The translations under genes and the position numbers were made by a program. From a virus: a DNA stretch of 64,000 bases. This document shows, piece by piece, positions 7,441-15,661 of this stretch. The stretch covers positions 62,001-126,000 of the IMG/VR virus record IMGVR_UViG_3300027969_000039, one strand, 5' to 3'. How positions within the stretch are numbered: position 1 is the first letter of the stretch; the number at the start of each line of letters is the position of its first letter. Under the pieces are notes generated by a model. It was not told the origin of the DNA. It worked only from the letters and a program-made list of their open reading frames with translations, and did not search any database.

Positions 7441-7881
7441 CTTGACTTCTTCCAAAAACATATCAGGATTGGAATTGATGTTAGAGAATAGTAGTGGGTT
7501 ATTAATAGTAAACGGGAGAAACTTTGACTTTACTTTTCTGATAGTATCATATGGGTAATTGACAATTCTATCAGCAACAAACTTTTCTAGGTCCTTGAGG
7601 TTAATTCCATGTACTGGATCTAACCATTCTAGTTTTTCATTGCTTAGTTCAAGCCTATATTCTGCCCATTCTTTTTTAACGTATCGTTCTAAATCTTTAA
7701 TCTGATGAATATCACCATAATATAGATTACAAAACTGTTGTGCAGCCGCAACGTGGTTAGAATATTCTAACAGTCTGTCAACGGGTAGATCCCTGAGTGT
7801 AATACCATATCCAAGCACAAGAGTTTGTGCTTGGATAATGTTATAGAACCACCCGTGATTAGAGAGTGTAGTTACCGACAT
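7423..7881 (-). CDS. Hypothetical protein, 152 aa
   Basis: Mostly helical, aromatic-rich soluble protein (MSVTTLSNHGWFYNIIQAQT...). No catalytic motif is evident. It overlaps the end of the ParB-like gene by about 23 bases, so it is probably co-transcribed from the promoter at 9228-9256. Its 3' end contains the rnh promoter. Confidence 0.7.
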   Translation of the reverse strand: MSVTTLSNHGWFYNIIQAQTLVLGYGITLRDLPVDRLLEYSNHVAAAQQFCNLYYGDIHQIKDLERYVKKEWAEYRLELSNEKLEWLDPVHGINLKDLEKFVADRIVNYPYDTIRKVKSKFLPFTINNPLLFSNINSNPDMFLEEVKLTKTK

Positions 7882-9172
7882 TCTGACGAATATTCAGCGG
7901 AAGAGAATCATAGATATCATGCGTGATTCCCGGCGCTGGTGTGTAAATGAAATCACTTACATCAGTAGTAACCAAGTGCTTGCCGTGCATTTTCTTGTAC
8001 ATTTTAAGTACCAATGCCAATGCACAGTTATAAGGTGGAGTCTTGGCATCTTTGCCTTGAATCTTCAACCATGCCTTGTGTGTTTCTGCGGTGATGCTAC
8101 GCAACTCAGGGAAACCAACAAAGAAAGTTTTAACGATAGCATGAATGTCCTTCATGAATTCATCAAACGCTTTGCCCTTCATTGGTACGTTGCCATTCAT
8201 CAGTCCTGCATACAAGTGACCATAGAAACCAAATGCTTGCGAGTCCACTTCTGAACCATGCCAGAATTTATTGTTCATTGAAATAATGAACTTAAACTTA
8301 TCCATGTCATCATCAGTAAAACTAGACAATGCCTTGATATGAGTCAGTGTACCAGCACGACCTGCATGAGCATGATTGGGTGCCATTGGAATTGTATCTT
8401 CACTTTCACAATGAGTTTGTTTCTCGGCAGCTAGTTTGTATTTGTCATTAGGACCATTGTCACCGTACAACCGAAAGCTACGAACATGAACACGATGGTA
8501 GTCAAATTCATCCCAAGGCTTAGAACCTTCACCATTGCGATAGAGACCAGCTAACAGAGAAAAACTTTCTTGGTCAGTATCTACTACCCAGCATGGATAT
8601 TCAAAATCAAGCCAATCTTCGGGGACGTTATCCCAGATACCTTCTTTTGCGAACGAACCAACTACAGTTAGTGTATGCATACTGTCGATAACCAATAGTT
8701 GATTAGTTCCTCGTAGTCGCACGATAAAGATAGGGCTTAGTAAGCGAGGATCAAACCCACTGCTAATTTTAGCACAATGAGGTTTATCCAGTAGACGTTG
8801 TACTTCCTCAGGGATAATTAAAGCACGGAGTTTGTGATTCTCAAATTTAGGAATGTCTATAATTTTAAATTGAATGTTGTTTGCCTGTAAGAAAGCAATA
8901 ACATTTTGAAACTTCTTGTAACCTGAAAGTTCATTAGTCAAATCAATTACATTCTTGTTTTTCAATTGAGATTTAGTCTTAGCCAAAACATTATCTAATT
9001 GACTAATATTTACCTTCTGACGATTTGGACGCCATACTAGTTTAGTCTTTGTAGAGGGGACCGTCGCAATTACCACAGCGGCAGATTGACCATTCAATGC
9101 TGTCACGGAAGTTTTATTAGCGGTTGTTTTTGCTGTTGCTGTTTTTACAGCGGTTGCTTTTACTGTTGCCAT
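7859..9172 (-). CDS. ParB/sulfiredoxin-like domain protein, 437 aa
   Basis: Start chosen at ATG 9172, preceded by AAGGAAAA. An upstream in-frame extension would cross the promoter. Residues 1-50 are an Ala/Thr/Lys-rich basic tail (TVKATAVKTATAKTTANKTS), suited to nucleic-acid contact. The core (about 90-260) resembles ParB-type N domains: a recessed site motif FDPRLLSPIFIVRLRGTNQL is followed by VIDSMHTLTVV. The phage role may be DNA-linked, for example nuclease or partition-like, but the assignment rests on the local motif only. Confidence 0.55.
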   Translation of the reverse strand: MATVKATAVKTATAKTTANKTSVTALNGQSAAVVIATVPSTKTKLVWRPNRQKVNISQLDNVLAKTKSQLKNKNVIDLTNELSGYKKFQNVIAFLQANNIQFKIIDIPKFENHKLRALIIPEEVQRLLDKPHCAKISSGFDPRLLSPIFIVRLRGTNQLLVIDSMHTLTVVGSFAKEGIWDNVPEDWLDFEYPCWVVDTDQESFSLLAGLYRNGEGSKPWDEFDYHRVHVRSFRLYGDNGPNDKYKLAAEKQTHCESEDTIPMAPNHAHAGRAGTLTHIKALSSFTDDDMDKFKFIISMNNKFWHGSEVDSQAFGFYGHLYAGLMNGNVPMKGKAFDEFMKDIHAIVKTFFVGFPELRSITAETHKAWLKIQGKDAKTPPYNCALALVLKMYKKMHGKHLVTTDVSDFIYTPAPGITHDIYDSLPLNIRQNVGNYTL

Positions 9173-9227
9173 TTTATTTTCCTTAAAAAAGTTTATATTG
9201 CTAAACACCATGTCTAGCAATAACTGC

Positions 9228-9256
9228 ATTATACACGATTTTTTCTTTATTGTCAA
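9228..9256 (-). promoter_or_regulatory. Consensus sigma70 promoter for the ParB-like gene
   Basis: TTGACA (9256-9251), 17-base spacer, TATAAT (9233-9228). Exact consensus. The transcript would have a leader of about 50 bases with AAGGAAAA before ATG 9172, in contrast to the leaderless promoters nearby. Confidence 0.85.
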
Positions 9257-9284
9257 TAACTTTTTGGTTTATTTAACCAAATTG

Positions 9285-9749
9285 TTAGCTGACTTCTGTC
9301 CTCCCATCTCCTAGGTCCTTAGCACGGACCACTCTCATTTCTGAGGCCATTGCTCTATTTTCCGGATCAGCCTGTTGCTGTTCATAGAGTTCAAGTGCTA
9401 CATTGCGACATACCGATTGAAACCAGCGTTCGGCAATGATAGTGTCTGTATCATCATCACGAATCTTATATCCTGCACGAATTAGATTCAGAATGAATTT
9501 ATCATTCCAATCAAGTTCAAACGCCCCAGTGTTAATATCATATGGATCAAGTTCCATCTTTAGTATATTAACATACGGCAAACCAAGTTCATCTGCTTTT
9601 GCTTTGTCAGATACAGTTGGTTGTTCCTTCTGTACCTTAGGTGCCTTAGGTTTGCGAGGTTTCTTTACCTTAGGCACTGCTGGGGGAGGAGCCAATAATT
9701 CCTCTAATGCTTTTTCTTTGCTACCAAAAAATCTATCAAATAGTCCCAT
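9285..9749 (-). CDS. Conserved-type phage hypothetical protein, 154 aa
   Basis: Start placed at ATG 9749 (MGLFDRFFGSKEKALEELL). Residues 20-50 are a Pro/Lys-rich linker (PPPAVPKVKKPRKPKAPK). The rest is an acidic domain with LDPYDINTGAFELDWNDKFI and an Arg-rich end. The amphipathic N-terminus plus linker suggests a tether to a membrane or partner. I recall similar genes from T4-like phages of aquatic bacteria. Function unknown. Confidence 0.65.
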   Translation of the reverse strand: MGLFDRFFGSKEKALEELLAPPPAVPKVKKPRKPKAPKVQKEQPTVSDKAKADELGLPYVNILKMELDPYDINTGAFELDWNDKFILNLIRAGYKIRDDDTDTIIAERWFQSVCRNVALELYEQQQADPENRAMASEMRVVRAKDLGDGRTEVS

Positions 9750-10761
9750 TTTTATATCTCTCAAATAATTTAAAGCTGGCAAGATTCTTTGCCTTTGATT
9801 CACACATTATATCAAAGTTATCACAGAATGTCAATGCCCAATCGTTCACAGCATCGTTCCAATAGTAGTCGCTATGTGCCCTAAGTTTCTGTTTGCTATG
9901 TCCATTTTCTAGCAAACGCTCCAACTCTGGGCGATCAGTAACGGAAAAGTCTCCGAGTACATCTTCGCGGCTAACACTGTAATGCATAGTAGGGCGAACA
10001 CCCCGCCAACTGTCAATAACCCTTTTAACCCTGTCATCAGATGGGTCAATGTATTCTCCTTCACGTATCCAATTATGGTGTATGTCCATGACCGTAGGCA
10101 CGAGGTCAGATAGTGATAAGCAGTCAAGTAGTCCATGTGTATATTCCTCATTCTCTAGTGTAAGTGTGTTTCGGGCTTCGGGTGACAAACGATTGTACAC
10201 ATCACGAATGCCCTGTGGACCTTTACGACCACTGATGTGTACATTAACTTTGAAGTCTTGAAATGTTTTGCCATAGCCCATCCAACGAACCATGTCACAA
10301 TGATATTCAAATTCTTCAATACTCTTATTTACTACTTCTTCACGGTCACTCGCTAAAACTACAAATTGGTCAGGGTGAAAACTAAGACGGACATCATTAG
10401 CCCGTGCAGTCTCGCCGATGGGACTGAACCATCGTGCTAGACTATCTTGCATTGTTTTATCTTGCCAAAAGTCTTGCCAACCATCCATTGTATAGAAGGG
10501 AAGCATGTCCGATGTAAGACGAACCATACGCAATGATGGTTCTAGTGATGACACTTTTTTAACTAGTGCATGAGTATTGAGAATGTTTTGCTTTGATACC
10601 TCAAGTATCTTTTCTTCTGCGGTGCTACGAGATTGTCTATTGATCCATGCACGGGTTGTACCGCCGGTGGTTAGTTCTCTGACAGAACAGACTTCACCTT
10701 TACTGTTTAGTTCACTAAATTTACAAGCAAAGCCTATGCGTTTGATAGATTGATTTGTCAA
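9736..10761 (-). CDS. uvsE: UV damage endonuclease UvsE/UVDE
   Basis: TIM-barrel DNA repair nuclease that nicks 5' of UV photoproducts. Family features: an early IKRIGFACKF strand, RLTSDMLPFY, RLSFHPDQFVVL with metal-binding His, KVNVHISGRKG, TLENEE, PTVMDIHHNW (metal ligands D, H, H), PTMHYSVSRED and a final AHSDYYW. About 340 residues, a usual length. I start at TTG 10761 because an ATG at 10791 lies only two bases after the -10 of the promoter at 10794-10822. The start is uncertain. Phage UVDE protects virion or host DNA from sunlight damage. Confidence 0.88.
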   Translation of the reverse strand: MTNQSIKRIGFACKFSELNSKGEVCSVRELTTGGTTRAWINRQSRSTAEEKILEVSKQNILNTHALVKKVSSLEPSLRMVRLTSDMLPFYTMDGWQDFWQDKTMQDSLARWFSPIGETARANDVRLSFHPDQFVVLASDREEVVNKSIEEFEYHCDMVRWMGYGKTFQDFKVNVHISGRKGPQGIRDVYNRLSPEARNTLTLENEEYTHGLLDCLSLSDLVPTVMDIHHNWIREGEYIDPSDDRVKRVIDSWRGVRPTMHYSVSREDVLGDFSVTDRPELERLLENGHSKQKLRAHSDYYWNDAVNDWALTFCDNFDIMCESKAKNLASFKLFERYKNGTI

Positions 10762-10777
10762 GATAAAAGTCCAAAGT

Positions 10778-10785
10778 GATAAATA
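10778..10785 (+). promoter_or_regulatory. T4-like late promoter for the 10841-14840 block
   Basis: GATAAATA matches the late octamer found before many virion-type genes here (T4 consensus TATAAATA). It lies 55 bases before ATG 10841, giving a leader of about 50 bases. It is on the opposite strand from the early uvsE promoter, so the gap serves both timing classes. Confidence 0.5.
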
Positions 10786-10793
10786 ATACATAT

Positions 10794-10822
10794 AGTGTAA
10801 CAGAATTACGCAATAAAGTCAA
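10794..10822 (-). promoter_or_regulatory. Sigma70-like promoter for uvsE
   Basis: TTGACT (10822-10817), 17-base spacer, TACACT (10799-10794). The -35 is 5/6 and the -10 weaker. It lies in the divergent gap between uvsE and the late plus-strand block. Confidence 0.6.
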
Positions 10823-10840
10823 CTATTTACGGACAACAAC

Positions 10841-12523
10841 ATGAGATTTACCGAATTTATATCTGAGAACGAAAAGCCAGGATTATGGGCAAACATCCAT
10901 GCCAAACGTGACCGAATCAAACATGGATCCGGTGAGCGTATGCGTAAGCCCGGAAGCAAGGGTGCTCCAACAGCAGATGCATTGAGAAAGTCAGCAACTG
11001 ATGAAGCAGCTAATCCAGCACAGCAAGCAGCTATCGCTATCAATATGAAGAAGCATCATCAGAAGCCAAAAGGTGTGGCGGAAAGCGAGTTGGATAAATT
11101 TAAAAAGTATACCAGACCAGTTGTAAAGACTGAACCAAAGATCGAAAGAACAACTAATCCTGCAGGAAGAACAACTGACCATGTTGAATGGAAAGTTACA
11201 AGTCCGACGGGCGAGATTCACAGATATAAATCTAAAAAACAAGCACAAGAGCATTTTGATTCTTTTGGTCAGCAAGGTGTGGCGGAAGGCGACATGTATG
11301 GCGATCAAGAAGTAAGTTGGGAAAAAGGTGGTCGTAGAGCCCCAACTGGTGCATTTAAAAATCCTCATACCAGCGCATTAGGTCGAGCATTATATCGTGA
11401 CCTCAGCAAGCAACCTAAATTAAGCCCGCAACAAGTCCAACGCAACAAAGAGCGTTGGGCACAGCGTCAAGCGGAGCGTGAGCAAGGTGTGGCGGAAGGC
11501 TCTGAAACACCACAACAGCAACAAGTTCGTGCTGCAATTACTAAAGGCATGGAAAAATGGGATAGTAATAATAAGGCTACATATCAGAGTCAACCAACTA
11601 AAACTAATTATATGCCACCCAGCGGTTACGCTAGCGATTCATTGACAGGAGTAGATTCCATTGATCCTGATGGTACCGTGGTCATATCTCTTGGAAATAC
11701 TGGTGCCGAAGCCACAATTAAAAAATTAGCAACATTAGGTGGTATGCCCGGCATTAAAACTAGACAACTGCAATCACCAACCGTTTCATCTAGAGGTGTG
11801 GCGGAAGGCAGAAAGCCATTTCGTGATTTAAAATCTTGGGCTGACCACGCAAAATCACAAGGATTGAAAGTAAGCCCATCTGATCACATTGATTGGACAC
11901 ACGATGCTACTGATAAAGAAGGTAAGGTGCGTGGTAGATTTGTGACTACTAGTGTCCCACAAAATAGTCGAGGATTCATCCACCAGCAAGGTGTGGCGGA
12001 GGGAGAGAGTACTATTCTTTCTCCTGGAACACAAGTTACAGTACCTCACAAGGGAAAAATGGTTTCAGGTAAAATCGTTAGATATGATTCAGGCAAAGGT
12101 ATAGAGTCCCCAGCATATATTGTTGATATCAGCGAATACGAATCACTCATCGTTCCAGTTTCTAGAGTGAAGCAAGACATGGATGAAGGCGAGAATTGGT
12201 CAAAGCACAATAACAAACGTGCAGGCGGGATGAGTAAAAAGAGTGTAGCCAGTTATCGCCGCAGTCATCCTGGAAGCAAGATTCAAACAGCAGTCACAAC
12301 TAAGCCTAGTAAATTAAAGAAGGGCAGTAAGGCAGCAAAACGCCGTGCTAGCTTCTGTGCTAGAATGCGTGGCATGAAGAAACATCGTACTGGTGCGAAA
12401 ACAGCACACGATCCAAACAGCAACATAAATAAAAGTTTGCGTAGATGGCATTGCGAAAGTATTGAAGAACTACACGAATTAGTAATGCTTGCCGAACAAT
12501 TTATTAGGAACAATAAGAAATGA
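10841..12523 (+). CDS. Modular late protein with GVAE repeats; candidate internal-head polyprotein
   Basis: 560 residues. It starts MRFTEFISE, a tag shared with several late proteins here and like the T4 capsid-targeting sequence, which is cut after (L/I)-x-E. GVAE occurs ending at Glu 81, 149, 219, 322 and 387, followed by Gly or Ser, plus MDEG near 450. These divide the chain into six or seven basic mini-domains of 65-100 residues. Module 1 has LWANIHAKRDRIKHGSGERM. The last module (about 485-535) has FCARMRGMKKHRTGAKTAHD, an Arg/Cys domain seen in phage proteins (DUF6321-like). The GVAE codons are nearly identical (GGTGTGGCGGAA). I infer a polyprotein processed by the prohead protease in the capsid. 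The alternative is one long protein with repeated linkers. Confidence 0.75.
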   Translation: MRFTEFISENEKPGLWANIHAKRDRIKHGSGERMRKPGSKGAPTADALRKSATDEAANPAQQAAIAINMKKHHQKPKGVAESELDKFKKYTRPVVKTEPKIERTTNPAGRTTDHVEWKVTSPTGEIHRYKSKKQAQEHFDSFGQQGVAEGDMYGDQEVSWEKGGRRAPTGAFKNPHTSALGRALYRDLSKQPKLSPQQVQRNKERWAQRQAEREQGVAEGSETPQQQQVRAAITKGMEKWDSNNKATYQSQPTKTNYMPPSGYASDSLTGVDSIDPDGTVVISLGNTGAEATIKKLATLGGMPGIKTRQLQSPTVSSRGVAEGRKPFRDLKSWADHAKSQGLKVSPSDHIDWTHDATDKEGKVRGRFVTTSVPQNSRGFIHQQGVAEGESTILSPGTQVTVPHKGKMVSGKIVRYDSGKGIESPAYIVDISEYESLIVPVSRVKQDMDEGENWSKHNNKRAGGMSKKSVASYRRSHPGSKIQTAVTTKPSKLKKGSKAAKRRASFCARMRGMKKHRTGAKTAHDPNSNINKSLRRWHCESIEELHELVMLAEQFIRNNKK

Positions 12524-13098
12524 AAAAACTACTAACGATACTTGCATTGACCTTCTTTGGTTCTGCATTTGCCGGAGAGATTACAGTATGTGATGGACAG
12601 TATGCATTATGTGCTGCTAGTACTTGCAAACCAACTAACAAAACAATTACTGGTAATAACGGCGTAGCATACCCAGAAGTAGAATGCCGTTGCCCAATAC
12701 TTAAAGGTCGTGCTATCGCTGATACATCAGCAGGTAACATGCAAGGTTCATGTGCTGCAACTGATGATAAACATGTTTGGAGTTTGTTTGCTCCTAAACT
12801 TTACTACCCACAAGAGGCTAGCAATTTTAGCAACAAACCAAAAGATAAAAAAGTAACTATACAAAAGTGTGATGCTAGTTTGAATCTAGGTGCAAAGTCT
12901 AGCAATTGCTTTAGTTGGAATTGTACGATAGGTAGTGATGGTATTGCACTATGCTCATGCCCAACTGGTCAAGTACCGGCAAATACTGCATTTTTAACAG
13001 AAGCAGGTCAAGGTAACCCAGAAGCATGTTCACAATACCCAGTAAGTTTACCAATCAAAGCGCAAGATAAGGCTGAAGCTAAGGAAGCAAAAAAATGA
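12520..13098 (+). CDS. Secreted cysteine-rich protein, 192 aa
   Basis: A clear Sec signal peptide, MKKLLTILALTFFGSAFA, is followed by GE. The mature part carries about 11 cysteines in C-x-C and C-x(4-6)-C patterns (ECRCPILKG, CSCPTGQVP), so it is probably a disulfide-stabilised periplasmic protein. The C-terminus is Ala/Lys-rich (KAQDKAEAKEAKK). It overlaps both neighbours by four bases in a late operon. The timing would suit an envelope role at lysis or on the virion. No family recognised. Confidence 0.7.
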   Translation: MKKLLTILALTFFGSAFAGEITVCDGQYALCAASTCKPTNKTITGNNGVAYPEVECRCPILKGRAIADTSAGNMQGSCAATDDKHVWSLFAPKLYYPQEASNFSNKPKDKKVTIQKCDASLNLGAKSSNCFSWNCTIGSDGIALCSCPTGQVPANTAFLTEAGQGNPEACSQYPVSLPIKAQDKAEAKEAKK

Positions 13099-14840
13099 AC
13101 TTTAAAGAATTACACGAAGGCGCAGAGCCAAATATGCCTGGTGCCCCTAGTGGCATCAAGATTATGACACCTCAGCAGTTCGTTGCTAGTGCAGGTGATT
13201 CAAAATCTGATGAAGAGGTATCAGAAGGCGGTAATGCATTCATGCCAGGCATACAAAATACGGCAGAATACAAAGCAGGTTTTGCAACAGGCAAGTTACC
13301 AGTTCCATATCCTGAAGGTACACAACAATATGCTAGCTATTACAAAGGAGTGATTGATAAGTCTACCCCTAATTTAAATAAAGGTACAGCAGGAAATTCG
13401 TTGACTGAATTTGCCCCTAGTGATGACGGTGATGATGGATTTAGTGAAGAAACACTAAAAGGTCTTGCAGCGCAATGGTGGAATGGTGATGAAGATCCTC
13501 GTGTAGAAAAATTATTGATGGCTGCAGGTTGGGAGATTGGTCAAGATGATGGGTATGACAACGGTGGTGTGTTTGTGGTGCGAGCCGGTGATGACAGTGG
13601 TCATAGTTATCTCAGTTGGCCAGCAGAAGAACTAAATCCTAATTTATCAGAAACACATTTAAATAGAATTCGTAGCTTATCTGGATTAGTTGAAGCAACT
13701 AAACTACCAGCACAAACTCGTGATTTGGATAGTCAAGAATTTCAAGACTATATGAAGCGTATCGTTGGTACACCTGATTTAGACAAAGAAGGTAATGTTA
13801 AAGTAGATAAAAAAGGTAACGAAAAGTATACTACTGGCAAGACCAAAGGTGACAAATACAAGATGCCTTACATCCATCGTAGTAGTGTAGTTACATACTT
13901 AAGCCCAGATGGTAAAACATATGATGAAGATGCAGTTAAACAAACATTAGCAATTCGTCCTAAATCATTATTAAAGCAAAATGAAAAGATGAAACATAGC
14001 AATGGTGAGTTTGAACAATTCTTCAATGTTGGATTTGCAGCATTAGTAGGAATTGCATTAGATGAACAAACTAATAAATTAATCATTGTTAATACTTGTC
14101 CAGGCGCTGGCTCTTGTAAAGTAGAGTGCTTTGCTATGAAAGGCGGCAAGATTCAATTCAAGGCTGCATGGCAAAGTGACGGAAGAATACTAACATATCT
14201 ATTAAATGATCCTGATGGTTTCTTCAATCAACTAAGTAGTGAAATATCTGCTGAGGCACAAGCAGCAGCAAAGGGTGATAAGAAATTCCCTAATGGTTGG
14301 CAAACAACAGTTCGCTGGCATGATGCTGGTGACTTCTTTAGTCCAGAATATTTAGACATGGCATTGAAGATGGCTGCTAAACATCCTGATGTTAAGTTCT
14401 ATGCTTATACTAAAATGGCTGGAGCAGCATTAGCGGATAAGCCAGACAACTTCATTATCAATTGGAGTGAAGGTGCTAACACTGCACAAGAGAAACAAAT
14501 CAAAGCACAAGATCCTAAGTTAGATAAAACAAAGAACAGTCGCATCGTTCCAGAGAAACTATTCTATGACTTATTGGCTAAGGACGAGAAGGGCAATTTA
14601 GCAAAGACTCCAGATGGTGCATGGCAACCTGCAGGGCCGCAAGAATTACAACAAATGAAACAGCGTATTGCAACAGAATACGGTATTAGTGCTAACTCTA
14701 TTTTGAGTTATACTGAGTACATGGCTAAGAGAAATTCAATCCCAGCTGGAATGAAGTACAATGTTATTGTTGCACCAGGTGAAGGTGATGTTAGTGCTAA
14801 CGACCCAGGCGTACTAAGTACCTTATTGCTAAGACATTAA
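13095..14840 (+). CDS. Late protein with Cys motif (Gp88-like), possible capsid tag
   Basis: 581 residues. The N-terminus MNFKELHEG loosely fits the capsid-tag pattern (L-H-E, then G). About 115-175 is an acidic mini-domain (FSEETLKGLAAQWWNGDEDP, ...GWEIGQDDGYDNGG). LSGLVEATKLP near 195 could be an internal cleavage site. The C-terminal half carries VNTCPGAGSCKVECFAMKGG, RWHDAGDFFSPEYLDMA and FYAYTKM. This resembles the Gp88 family of phage proteins, whose function is unknown. Convergent overlap with the epimerase gene at 14837. Confidence 0.65.
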   Translation: MNFKELHEGAEPNMPGAPSGIKIMTPQQFVASAGDSKSDEEVSEGGNAFMPGIQNTAEYKAGFATGKLPVPYPEGTQQYASYYKGVIDKSTPNLNKGTAGNSLTEFAPSDDGDDGFSEETLKGLAAQWWNGDEDPRVEKLLMAAGWEIGQDDGYDNGGVFVVRAGDDSGHSYLSWPAEELNPNLSETHLNRIRSLSGLVEATKLPAQTRDLDSQEFQDYMKRIVGTPDLDKEGNVKVDKKGNEKYTTGKTKGDKYKMPYIHRSSVVTYLSPDGKTYDEDAVKQTLAIRPKSLLKQNEKMKHSNGEFEQFFNVGFAALVGIALDEQTNKLIIVNTCPGAGSCKVECFAMKGGKIQFKAAWQSDGRILTYLLNDPDGFFNQLSSEISAEAQAAAKGDKKFPNGWQTTVRWHDAGDFFSPEYLDMALKMAAKHPDVKFYAYTKMAGAALADKPDNFIINWSEGANTAQEKQIKAQDPKLDKTKNSRIVPEKLFYDLLAKDEKGNLAKTPDGAWQPAGPQELQQMKQRIATEYGISANSILSYTEYMAKRNSIPAGMKYNVIVAPGEGDVSANDPGVLSTLLLRH

Positions 14841-15661
14841 ACTTTAAGTATTTCTTCCAAAGAGTATAACTCTTTCATATAGGGTGACACATTATCTAAT
14901 ACAGATATTGTTAAGTCACCCTTTCTTCTTGGGCCGTGTTTTACATCAAAGTCAGCATCATTGACCTTCTTGTATAGATCAACAATCTGTCTAACTGAAC
15001 GACCTATACCGTGACCTAATGATTCTATTTGATTGCTTGGTTTCTCAATTGCAGTATGTAATGCATCACATATCTCATTAACATGCACATAGTCACGAAT
15101 GCAAGTTCCATCAAATGTATTATAATCTGTACCAAAGATAGTAAACTCACCCTTGTCTTTTGCCTGCATTAAATTGTGCATCAATCCATCTGGATTGGTT
15201 GGCGCAAATCCATCGCTACCAATTACATTGTAGAATCTAAAGATAGTATATGGTGTAGGTCTATGCTGTGTACAATATTCACGCACAACATCTTCTGCGG
15301 CACGTTTACTTATACCATATGCACTAGCACAACCTTCTGCTGCACCAGTACTAGCAAATATAAAGTTCTTTGTTTTTATCTTGTTGATGACATTCATTGT
15401 GCCATTTAAGTTAGTGATGTAATATTGAATAGGAATTTGTTCACTTTCACCTACATTAACTAATGCAGCCAAATGAATTATTGCGTCAAATTCAATTGAT
15501 AAGTCAATTAGTTTGCGTATATCATGTTGATAGAATTCACGCAATCCGTCAGCTTGTGGAATATTGATATCTAGTCCATGCACTTCATACTTGTCAGCTA
15601 ACATCTTAATTAGATGACTACCAATATATCCTGAACAACCTGTTATTAATATTTTTTTCAT
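14837..15661 (-). CDS. NAD-dependent sugar epimerase/dehydratase (GalE-like)
   Basis: Short-chain dehydrogenase fold. ILITGCSGYIGSHLI is the Gly-rich NAD-binding loop, IIHLAALVNVGES follows, ASTGAAEG supplies the Ser/Thr, and YGISK gives the catalytic Tyr/Lys. FRFYNVIGSDG and CIRDYVHVNEICDAL are typical of UDP-glucose 4-epimerases. At 274 residues it is shorter than the usual 330, mostly through loops. It overlaps the glycosyltransferase gene by four bases, so the two probably act together on an activated sugar. Target (DNA base, virion or lipopolysaccharide) unknown. Confidence 0.85.
   Translation of the reverse strand: MKKILITGCSGYIGSHLIKMLADKYEVHGLDINIPQADGLREFYQHDIRKLIDLSIEFDAIIHLAALVNVGESEQIPIQYYITNLNGTMNVINKIKTKNFIFASTGAAEGCASAYGISKRAAEDVVREYCTQHRPTPYTIFRFYNVIGSDGFAPTNPDGLMHNLMQAKDKGEFTIFGTDYNTFDGTCIRDYVHVNEICDALHTAIEKPSNQIESLGHGIGRSVRQIVDLYKKVNDADFDVKHGPRRKGDLTISVLDNVSPYMKELYSLEEILKV

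Noticed and set aside
10841-12523. CRISPR-like or transposon repeats from the recurring GGTGTGGCGGAA word
   Set aside because: The word is in frame, encodes GVAE and is irregularly spaced inside a long open frame, so it is a protein linker repeat.
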